10,490 nucleotides of DNA from an uncultured Oscillospiraceae bacterium (GTDB lineage: Bacteria > Bacillota > Clostridia > Oscillospirales > Ruminococcaceae), in the NCBI GenBank assembly GCA_905212515.1, contig CAJMEU010000102.1:1-10490 (forward strand), in the 5' to 3' direction. The notes beneath the pieces are model-generated. The model had not been told where the DNA came from. It made no database searches and saw only the letters and a list, made by a program, of their open reading frames with translations. The position numbers and the translations under genes are program-made. Of the stretch, positions 1-7,149 are shown piece after piece; positions within the stretch are counted from its first letter, which is position 1, and every line of letters starts with the position of its first letter.

Positions 1-144
1 CGGCGAACGCCGGCAAGCAGACGGCCGCGCAAGCGGCCCTCGGTTTCACGAAGTGGAATGCCGGCGAACGCCAGCAAGCAGACGGCCGCGCAAGCGGCCC
101 TCGGTTTCACGAAGTGAAATGCCGGCGAACGCCGGCAAGCAGAC
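1..144. repeat. 61-bp tandem repeat, two full copies plus a partial third
   Basis: The word cggcgaacgcc recurs at 1, 62 and (as cggcgaacgccggcaagcagac) 123, giving a 61-bp period: copy 1 is 1-61, copy 2 is 62-122, and a partial copy is 123-144. Copies 1 and 2 differ at very few positions. Each unit contains three small hairpins. One has arms TGCCGGC around GAAC (for example 120-137). One has arms GGCCGC/GCGGCC around GCAA (23-38 and 84-99). One has arms TTTCAC/GTGAAA around GAA (44-58 with one G/T change, 105-119 perfect). The array starts at or before the window edge, so the total copy number is unknown. There are no spacers between units. Confidence 0.9.
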
Positions 145-470
145 ATCGCCGTAAGGCGATTCGCACAAATTTTCCTTGCTCCGCGCTCCGCATCAAAAAT
201 CGCCTTTTCAGGGGTGCTTCGCAGTTTTGCGGTCGCCGCAGGCGGCAAAGGCCCCATTGGGGCCTTTGAGCCAACTGCCCGACGTTTCGCGCAGCGAAAT
301 GCCGCGTACCGTTTTGCGCGGCAAGGACCGGCGTTTGTGAGCGGGGCCCCGGCAAATAAAATTTGCCGGGTGCGAACAAGGCGCGCCGCAGTGCGGCGGG
401 CCAGCTGCCTGTCCGGTCGCGCAAGCGATGGCGGCAATGCTTTTTGCCGCCAAGGACACGGCCCGGCGGC
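145..470. repeat. Cluster of short perfect hairpins (diverged repeat modules)
   Basis: No gene is convincing here. Instead there is a succession of perfect or near-perfect inverted repeats: 145-160 (ATCGCC, loop GTAA), 220-231 (CGCA, loop GTTT), 234-244 (CGCC, loop GCA), 246-268 (10-bp stem, loop ATT), 285-299 (TTTCGC, loop GCA), 300-323 (TGCCGCG arms), 348-370 (10-bp stem CCCGGCAAAT, loop AAA), 384-398 (CGCCGC, loop AGT), 417-428 (TCGC, loop GCAA) and 429-452 (9-bp stem TGGCGGCAA). Hairpin pairs 285-323 and 417-452 repeat the order seen in the 61-bp unit at 105-137. Each is a short hairpin followed directly by one starting TG[CG]C, then by AAG[CG]A. The function is unknown; a REP/BIME-like intergenic element or a structured RNA are both possible. 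Confidence 0.75.
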
Positions 471-490
471 TTTGGATGGATAAGGTGTGC

Positions 491-530
491 AAAAGCCCGG
501 CACTCCGTCAGGAGTGCCGGGCTTTTTGCG
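491..530. terminator. Strong palindromic terminator-like hairpin
   Basis: Arms aaaagcccggcactcc (491-506) and its exact complement (511-526) flank the loop GTCA. The 16-bp stem is perfect, with an A-run on the left and a T-run (T522-T526) on the right, so it could end transcription from either side. No gene for it to terminate is visible on the left inside the window. It closes the hairpin-rich stretch and insulates the redox operon downstream. Confidence 0.8.
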
Positions 531-540
531 TGCATCAGGC

Positions 541-664
541 GCCAAAACCGTCAGCCAAAACCGATGTTTTCTTACGCGGGCGCGCCTTTGATCGGCCCGC
601 CGTCTTTTGGTTTAGGCAAAACGGCGAAAAAATTCGTCATTTTGCGGAAAAAGGGCCAAAACGG
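541..664. other. Intergenic stretch without a recognisable gene
   Basis: Between the hairpin at 491-526 and the promoter at 665 I see no coding region with a ribosome site. The only structure is weak: GCGGGC near 577-582 can pair with GCCCGC near 596-601, and the word gccaaaac occurs near 541 and again near 655. Open frames crossing 363-691 lack a ribosome site and are made of the hairpin repeats. Confidence 0.5.
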
Positions 665-692
665 TTGACGGCCATCGGAATGGGTGTATGAT
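665..692 (+). promoter_or_regulatory. Sigma-A-type promoter of the rubredoxin/ferredoxin operon
   Basis: TTGACG (665-670) and TATGAT (687-692) each match the vegetative consensus at 5 of 6 positions and are 16 bases apart. Transcription would begin near 699, leaving a leader of about 80 bases before the start codon at 781. Confidence 0.65.
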
Positions 693-705
693 AAAAACAG
701 ATATG

Positions 706-733
706 AAAATAATTATTAATTAATAGTTATTTT
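706..733. promoter_or_regulatory. AT-rich 28-bp palindrome, candidate operator
   Basis: The arms AATAATTATTAA (708-719) and TTAATAGTTATT (720-731) are reverse complements except at one pair (713/726), and A/T pairs extend the symmetry to 706-733. It sits just downstream of the predicted transcription start, where a bound protein would block the operon. AT-rich dyads of this kind resemble Fur/PerR-family sites, which would suit a redox operon. The match is not close enough to name the regulator. Confidence 0.45.
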
Positions 734-780
734 TGTTATGGAGAAGCGGACGATTTTTCAAAAAACAGGAGGGAAGCAAA

Positions 781-1425
781 ATGAAATATGTCTGTTCGAT
801 CTGCGGTTACGTGTACGACGAAGCCGCGGAAAAAGTGAAATGGGCGGATCTGCCCGCAGATTGGAAGTGCCCGGTCTGCGGCGCGCCCAAGGCCGTGTTC
901 CAGCCTCAGCAGCCGGCGCCCGCCCCCGCCCCGGCAATGCCTCAAACCCCGGCGCAGCCGCAGGAGGAAGATCTGCTGGAACTGTCCTATGGGGAGTTGT
1001 GCTCCCTCGGCTCTAACCTGGCCCGGGGCTGGGAAAAGCAGTATATGGCCAAGGAACAGGCCCTCTTCAGTGAACTGGCCGAGTACTATAAGGCCAAGGT
1101 CCCCCCACAGCCGGCGGCGGACGCCGCGGGCCTGCTGGCCATGGCCCGGGAGGATCTGGCACGCTACCCGGCCGCCGCGGACACGGCCCGCGCCGAAGCC
1201 GACCGCGGCGCGCTGCGCATTTTGGTGTGGAGCGAGAAGGTGACGCGCATGCTGGAATCCATTTTGGCCCGTTATGAGCGGGAGGGCGCGGCTTTCCTGG
1301 AGCATACCAGGATCTACGTGTGTGATATCTGCGGGTTCGTGTACGTGGGGGACACGCCGCCGGACATCTGCCCGGTGTGCAAAGTGCCCAGCTTCAAGAT
1401 TCTGCAAGTGGAAAGGGAGGGATGA
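781..1425 (+). CDS. Double-rubredoxin, rubrerythrin-like electron-transfer protein
   Basis: The start at 781 is chosen because AGGAGGG lies just upstream, at about 768-774, and the rubredoxin fold begins at residue 2. The product is 214 residues. Residues 1-40 form a rubredoxin-like iron site with CxxCG (Cys5, Cys8) and CPVCG (Cys30, Cys33); its inter-pair spacing is shorter than in classic rubredoxins. A Pro/Ala/Gln-rich linker (41-62) leads to a helical middle (65-175). A second short rubredoxin-like domain follows (Cys181, 184, 197, 200), like the C-terminal tail of rubrerythrins. The middle resembles the helical part of rubrerythrin. However, the ExxH seen there in diiron proteins reads E152-K-V-T155, so a working diiron centre is doubtful. 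It is followed after three bases by a ferredoxin-like gene, suggesting a shared redox or oxidative-stress role in the cytoplasm. The domain calls are firm; the physiological role is inferred. Confidence 0.85.
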   Translation: MKYVCSICGYVYDEAAEKVKWADLPADWKCPVCGAPKAVFQPQQPAPAPAPAMPQTPAQPQEEDLLELSYGELCSLGSNLARGWEKQYMAKEQALFSELAEYYKAKVPPQPAADAAGLLAMAREDLARYPAAADTARAEADRGALRILVWSEKVTRMLESILARYEREGAAFLEHTRIYVCDICGFVYVGDTPPDICPVCKVPSFKILQVEREG

Positions 1426-1428
1426 ACC

Positions 1429-1923
1429 ATGTATGCTGTGAGAAATCTGCGCCTGTGCACCAAAGACTGCCTGTGCCTGTATGTGTGCCCCACCGGCGCC
1501 ACGGATACGGAGAACGGCCAGGTGGATGCGAAAAAGTGCATCGGCTGCGGCCTGTGTGTGAAGGCCTGCCCGTCCCACGCGCTGTCCCTGGTGCCGGAGC
1601 GGGACCGCCTGGCCCCCCAGCAGCCCAAGGCGGACGCCGTGGCCCAGCGCCTGCGGGAGCTTGCCGCCGCCAAGGCGCGCCAGGAAAAGGCGGCCCTGCA
1701 ATGGGCTGAACAGGAGGCCGACCCCACGGCCCGCCAATTGGCCCGGGCGGTGGCCCGCTCCAACCGGCTGATGGCCGAAGACATCCTGCGCGAGGCGGGG
1801 TACATGCTGCCCCAAAGCAGCAACACCCACCAGCTGCTGCGGGACATGCTGGCCGACGCGCCGGCGGATTTTCCGGCGGACGCGGCCCGGAAGCTGCTGG
1901 ATCTGCTGCCGGACAACGGCTGA
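1429..1923 (+). CDS. 4Fe-4S ferredoxin-like protein with helical C-terminal extension
   Basis: The product is 164 residues and starts three bases after the upstream stop. Its ribosome site (GGGAGGG, about 1414-1421) lies inside the end of the upstream gene, so the two are almost certainly cotranscribed. The N-terminal 60 residues carry two cysteine groups. The second is the canonical C37xxC40xxC43xxxC47P of a 4Fe-4S cluster. The first is spaced C10-x3-C14-x1-C16-x3-C20P, which departs from the usual CxxCxxC pattern. Residues from about 60 to 164 are Ala/Arg/Glu-rich, predicted helical and free of cysteine, much longer than a small ferredoxin needs; they may bind a partner. It probably passes electrons to or from the rubredoxin-domain protein encoded just before it. 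The partner enzyme is not visible in the window. Confidence 0.85.
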   Translation: MYAVRNLRLCTKDCLCLYVCPTGATDTENGQVDAKKCIGCGLCVKACPSHALSLVPERDRLAPQQPKADAVAQRLRELAAAKARQEKAALQWAEQEADPTARQLARAVARSNRLMAEDILREAGYMLPQSSNTHQLLRDMLADAPADFPADAARKLLDLLPDNG

Positions 1924-1973
1924 CAGCCCTCCGCACGGTGTTTATTACAAGATAGGTTAACAAATGTTCACAA

Positions 1974-2024
1974 AAAACAGCGCCCATTCGGCCGTAAAAA
2001 GCCGAAAAAGGCGCTGTTTTTTTT
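1974..2024. terminator. Bidirectional terminator after the redox operon
   Basis: Arm aaaacagcgcc (1974-1984) pairs with ggcgctgtttt (2010-2020), and an inner stem TTCGGC/GCCGAA (1987-1992 with 2001-2006) extends it. A run of eight T follows the right arm, and an A-run precedes the left arm. It would stop the redox operon and could also stop transcripts arriving from the convergent gtrA-like gene. Confidence 0.85.
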
Positions 2025-2054
2025 GTGTTTTATCAGGTTTTTTATGCAAATAAA

Positions 2055-2088
2055 AGCGGCCATTTCCGTTTGACGGCGGAATGAGGCC
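2055..2088 (-). terminator. Candidate terminator of the GtrA-like gene
   Basis: Read on the minus strand immediately after the stop codon, GGCC plus CATTCCG can fold on CGGAAATGGCC with a one-base bulge, followed by a T-rich tract. It is weaker than the palindrome at 1974-2024. Confidence 0.5.
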
Positions 2089-2508
2089 CTATTTTTTCGG
2101 CCCGCGGAAGATGATCCACTTACTGAACACGTAATTCAGCACAATGACCACCACCTGGGTGAACACTTTGGCGATCAGGTCGTTGATATGCAGCACGTCC
2201 ACGCACAGGAACATGATGGCCATGTCGCAGAAAAAGGACAGCAGCCGACAGCCGAAAAACAGGCCCATCTCCCGCAGGATGGGGCCGGTGCCGTGCGCCC
2301 GGTGCTCGAACACCCAGGTGCGGTTGGTGACATAGGCGAACAGCACGCTGAGCACCCAGGACAGCACGTTGGCCCCGGCCCACTGGATGCCGAACAGGCG
2401 GGTGAACAGCGCGTAGGTGACGATGCTGACCAGCGTGGTGCAGCCGCCGAAAAACAGGTAGGCCAGCGGCTCGCGGTATTTCAAAAACAGTGTTTTCAAT
2501 TTGTCCAT
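2089..2508 (-). CDS. GtrA-like four-helix membrane protein
   Basis: The start is placed at 2508, where GGAGG precedes the ATG by about eight bases and the protein begins MDKLKTLF. Longer frames begin with a non-family stretch that overlaps the promoter. The 139 residues form four hydrophobic helices (about 14-36, 44-62, 82-103, 113-130). They carry the family's hallmark short motifs YVTNRTWVF (59-67) after helix 2 and NYVFSKWIIF (125-134) after helix 4. GtrA-family proteins are thought to help move lipid-linked sugars across the cytoplasmic membrane for glycosylation of wall polymers or O-antigen. The neighbouring membrane glycosyltransferase fits that role, although a terminator separates the two genes. 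The substrate is unknown. Confidence 0.85.
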   Translation of the reverse strand: MDKLKTLFLKYREPLAYLFFGGCTTLVSIVTYALFTRLFGIQWAGANVLSWVLSVLFAYVTNRTWVFEHRAHGTGPILREMGLFFGCRLLSFFCDMAIMFLCVDVLHINDLIAKVFTQVVVIVLNYVFSKWIIFRGPKK

Positions 2509-2569
2509 CACAGGCCCTCCGGCGGGCGCGGCGTCATTGGCAAGGCTGGCGCGTCCTTCTTCAACAGTC

Positions 2570-2598
2570 ATTATAGCCCATTTTCCCGCGCCGCGCAA
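2570..2598 (-). promoter_or_regulatory. Promoter of the GtrA-like gene
   Basis: On the minus strand a perfect TATAAT (2575-2570) lies 17 bases after TTGCGC (2598-2593). Transcription would start near 2563, giving a leader of about 55 bases. This supports the shorter start codon at 2508. Confidence 0.6.
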
Positions 2599-2607
2599 CG
2601 TTTGGCA

Positions 2608-2637
2608 AAGAAAAATCCCCCCGCCTGGGCGAGGGGA
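2608..2637 (-). terminator. Rho-independent terminator of the glycosyltransferase gene
   Basis: On the minus strand CCCCTCGCC folds on GGCGGGGGG with loop CA and one G-U pair, followed by TTTTTC. It lies just downstream of the glycosyltransferase stop and upstream of the next promoter, so the two membrane-protein genes are probably separate transcription units. Confidence 0.75.
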
Positions 2638-2652
2638 GAAGAGAGGAGGAAG

Positions 2653-3909
2653 TTACTCAAAATCCTGCAGGTTTTTCGCGCTGGTGTGGGCGATGGGCTT
2701 CCAGCTGGTCTCCTTGTGCACGAAGCTGAGCAGCGTCAGCACCATCTGGCTGAGGGCGAACACCCAGAAGGCGCACACGCCGCGCCACATGCCCGCCACA
2801 CTGCCCCGTTTCAGCAGCACCGTCACCAGCGCCGCCAGGGCCGTGCCCAGGATGCTCAGCACGAACGAGCCCATCAAAATCAGCGCCACGGCCGCCAGGC
2901 CTTTCAACACGAAGCGACCCAGCACCAGGCCGCCGCCGATGAGCAGCGGCGCCAGGCCCAGCACCCCCAGCACCATGCCGGCCAGGCTGGCAAAGGGCAT
3001 CAGGAACATCAGGAACATATCAAAGCACACGGCGCTGTGATGCAGCAGCGTCTTGCGGAACAGAGGCCAGCCGTACTCCTGCAGACCCTGCAGGCTGCCG
3101 GTGGTCCAGCGGCGGCGCTGGCGCCAGCTTTGGGCGAAGGTGAGGGGCTGCTCGTCATAGATGACGGCCTCCGGCTCAAAATGCACGCGCTGGCCGGCCA
3201 TGGCGCACTGGGCGCTGAACTCATAGTCCTCCGTCATGGTGACGGTGTGCCAGCCGCCCAGGCGCCGCAGCATGTCCGCCGTCACGGCAAAGCCGCTGCC
3301 GTTCACCAGGGCCGACAGGCCCAGCGCCGCGCGGGCGCTGTTGTAGAAGCGGTTCAGCATCCAATAGCAGATGGAATAGCAGCCGGAGATGGCCGTCTGC
3401 TCGGGATTTTTGGAATCGCGGAAGCCCTGCACCACCTGGGCGCCGCCGCACAGGGCGCTGTTCATGCGGGCCAGGAACTGGCGGCTGGCCAGGTTGTCCG
3501 CGTCGAACACGCACATGGCGTCGAAGTTTTCCTGCAAAACGATCTCGTCCACCACCTGCGTCAACACCTCGCCCTTGGAGCGGATGGTGCCCTGAGGCTG
3601 AAAGATGCGCGCGCCGTGGGCGCGGGCGACGGCCTGGGTATCGTCGGTGCAGTTGTTGGGCGCCACGATCACCTCATACAGGGCGTCGGGATAGTCCTGG
3701 GCCTTCAGGCTGTCCACCAGCTGGCCGATGACGGCGGCCTCGTTGCGGGCAGCCACCACGCAGGCGAAACGCTTTTTGGGCTGGGCGGGGGTGAAAGAAG
3801 GCGCTTTGCGCACCAGACCCAGCAGGGCGATGACGCCGAAATAGACCATATAAACAGTAAGAGCGGTGCCGCAGATCATCAAAATATTTTTCAGGGTGAG
3901 AAACAGCAT
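2653..3909 (-). CDS. Membrane-bound family 2 glycosyltransferase
   Basis: AGGAGG lies eight or nine bases before the ATG at 3909. The product is 418 residues. An N-terminal membrane helix (about 8-32) is followed by a GT-A catalytic domain (about 46-270) with the processive/GT2 signatures in order: the nucleotide-sugar strand VVAARNE (51-57), DAD at 136-138 for the metal and UDP-sugar, TED at 226-228 as the likely catalytic base region, and QRRRW at 264-268. Further membrane helices fall at about 295-330, 333-365 and 378-397. This layout is that of chitin/cellulose/hyaluronan-synthase-like enzymes and related cell-surface glycosyltransferases. It would take a nucleotide sugar in the cytoplasm and act at the inner membrane face. 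It neighbours a GtrA-like protein, suggesting a wall or capsule polymer role. The sugar and product cannot be told from sequence. Confidence 0.9.
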   Translation of the reverse strand: MLFLTLKNILMICGTALTVYMVYFGVIALLGLVRKAPSFTPAQPKKRFACVVAARNEAAVIGQLVDSLKAQDYPDALYEVIVAPNNCTDDTQAVARAHGARIFQPQGTIRSKGEVLTQVVDEIVLQENFDAMCVFDADNLASRQFLARMNSALCGGAQVVQGFRDSKNPEQTAISGCYSICYWMLNRFYNSARAALGLSALVNGSGFAVTADMLRRLGGWHTVTMTEDYEFSAQCAMAGQRVHFEPEAVIYDEQPLTFAQSWRQRRRWTTGSLQGLQEYGWPLFRKTLLHHSAVCFDMFLMFLMPFASLAGMVLGVLGLAPLLIGGGLVLGRFVLKGLAAVALILMGSFVLSILGTALAALVTVLLKRGSVAGMWRGVCAFWVFALSQMVLTLLSFVHKETSWKPIAHTSAKNLQDFE

Positions 3910-3989
3910 ATCGGCCCCTCCTTTTTTCGTTTCTGCCTATAAGACGAAACAACGGGCGGGATTGCTTCAAAAAAATCAAACTTTTTTGC

Positions 3990-4074
3990 GCGGGCCGGTT
4001 TGCAGCGGCCCGGCGCCGGTGTTTTGCCCGGCGCGGCGGGCATAAGCCCGGCAAGCGCCACATAGCTTTATAAT
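3990..4074 (+). promoter_or_regulatory. Ca2+-ATPase upstream region: -10 box and GC-rich hairpins
   Basis: A perfect TATAAT (4069-4074) lies 71 bases before the start codon at 4146, but no good -35 box sits at the right distance. Upstream are small GC-rich dyads: GGGCCG/CGGCCC (3992-3997 with 4006-4011) and GCCCG/CGGGC (4026-4030 with 4037-4041). The promoter call rests on the -10 box alone, so it may need an activator. Confidence 0.35.
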
Positions 4075-4091
4075 ACAGCGGGGTCAATGTC

Positions 4092-4120
4092 ATTGTACAC
4101 TGATACGGGCCTGGAAGCAA
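4092..4120 (-). promoter_or_regulatory. Candidate promoter for the glycosyltransferase
   Basis: On the minus strand TTGCTT (4120-4115) and TACAAT (4097-4092) are exactly 17 bases apart. The leader to the start at 3909 would be long, about 175 bases. It overlaps the leader of the divergent Ca2+-ATPase gene. Confidence 0.4.
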
Positions 4121-4145
4121 TAGCAAAAAGTGGGGGAATGGGTGC

Positions 4146-6709
<2,564 letters not shown>

Positions 6710-6710
<1 letters not shown>

Positions 6711-6752
6711 AATAAGGCAGATGCCAAAACCCACTTGGCATCTGCCTTATTT
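6710..6752. terminator. Shared bidirectional terminator (Ca2+-ATPase / XRE gene)
   Basis: Arm aaataaggcagatgccaa (6710-6727) is exactly complementary to 6735-6752, an 18-bp stem with a 7-base loop. A-rich and T-rich ends make it usable from both strands. The stop codon of the pump abuts the left arm, and the stop codon of the convergent regulator (6747-6749) lies inside the right arm. Confidence 0.88.
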
Positions 6753-6971
6753 CTTTTTCCGATAAGGTTTAAGGTCATTCGTCAGCCCCAGCAAATAATC
6801 CGTGCTGGTATTGTAAAAGGTTGCCAGCTTTATAACGAAGCGCGTGGGAATGTCGCGGTTGCCTGTTTCATAATTGCTGTAAACCCTTTGGTCAATACCG
6901 AGATAAACGGCAACTTGCTTTTGTGTTAAATCGCGATCTTCCCGCAAATCCTTTAGTCTTGGATAAAGCAT
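6747..6971 (-). CDS. Small XRE-family (HTH_3) transcriptional regulator
   Basis: The start at 6971 is chosen because GAGGTGG precedes this ATG at a proper distance. A TTG at 6986 would overlap that ribosome site. The 74-residue product is essentially one helix-turn-helix domain: DLTQKQVAVYLGIDQRVYSNYETG (about 14-37) is the Cro/CI-type motif, followed by IPTRFVIKLATFYNTSTDYLLGLT (41-64), the usual closing helices. The tail is basic (PYRKKK). Its base composition is visibly more AT-rich than its neighbours, and it sits where sporulation loci in relatives usually have recN, so it may have been acquired. Two dyads lie directly upstream and suggest autoregulation, plus possible control of the spoIVB side. 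Such solo domains also occur as phage or toxin-antitoxin remnants, but no partner toxin is visible. Confidence 0.88.
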   Translation of the reverse strand: MLYPRLKDLREDRDLTQKQVAVYLGIDQRVYSNYETGNRDIPTRFVIKLATFYNTSTDYLLGLTNDLKPYRKKK

Positions 6972-7000
6972 GAGTATCCACCTCAATCTCTACTTTACCG

Positions 7001-7046
7001 ACTATCAAATAATAGTGTTGGCTTTACTATCAAACGATGGTAAAAT
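7001..7046. promoter_or_regulatory. Divergent promoter/operator region between XRE gene and spoIVB
   Basis: Dyad 1 is ACTAT (7001-7005) with ATAGT (7012-7016). It overlaps a minus-strand TATTAT (7014-7009) placed correctly for the XRE gene, though with a poor -35. Dyad 2 is TTTACTATC (7023-7031) with GATGGTAAA (7036-7044), 8 of 9 pairs. It fills the 17-base spacer of a plus-strand promoter, TTGGCT (7018-7023) and TAAAAT (7041-7046). The word ACTATCAAA occurs at 7001-7009 and 7026-7034, a direct repeat with 25-bp period. The layout is that of a Cro/CI-like switch; the protein binding itself is inferred. Confidence 0.55.
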
Positions 7047-7093
7047 AAAGAAGAATTGACGTGATCTCTATTGTTGAATTTAATGATATCTGC

Positions 7094-7124
7094 TGACTAA
7101 ATGCTCCTCCCCGTGTGAATACTA
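7094..7124 (+). promoter_or_regulatory. Sigma-G-like (forespore) promoter of spoIVB
   Basis: TGACTA (7094-7099) and AATACTA (7118-7124) are 18 bases apart. They match the B. subtilis sigma-G pattern (TGAATA, 17-18 bases, CATACTA) at 5 of 6 and 6 of 7 positions. spoIVB is a known sigma-G target in B. subtilis. Transcription would start near 7131, within 20 bases of the start codon. Confidence 0.55.
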
Positions 7125-7147
7125 AGGAAAACACACGGGAGGGAGCA
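7102..7147 (+). promoter_or_regulatory. Long hairpin that would hide the spoIVB ribosome site
   Basis: Bases 7102-7117 pair with 7132-7147 over 16 positions, with 14 Watson-Crick pairs, one G-U (7108/7141) and one mismatch (7109/7140). The right arm contains the whole ribosome site GGGAGGGAG (7137-7145) of spoIVB. No T-run follows, so it is not a terminator. The 14-base loop (7118-7131) is where the sigma-G-like -10 box lies. Confidence 0.7.
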
Positions 7148-7149
7148 CC

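Noticed and set aside
1..144. CRISPR array
   Set aside because: The repeats are directly adjacent with a 61-bp period, contain several internal hairpins and have no variable spacers; no cas genes are present.
107..691. Open frames on both strands across the hairpin-rich region
   Set aside because: They lack ribosome sites, overlap each other and translate the palindromic repeats into low-complexity Arg/Ala/Gly-rich sequence with no family resemblance.
736..1987. Long minus-strand frames opposite the rubredoxin and ferredoxin genes
   Set aside because: They are shadows of GC-rich codons; the plus strand carries clear cysteine motifs and ribosome sites.
2188..3942. Plus-strand 584-codon frame opposite the GtrA-like and glycosyltransferase genes
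   Set aside because: The translation is His/Gln/Ala-rich without domains and runs across a promoter and a terminator; the minus-strand genes have all expected motifs.
7061..7096. Tiny leader peptide (GTG start) before spoIVB
   Set aside because: About 11 codons with no convincing ribosome site and no sign of conservation that I can judge.
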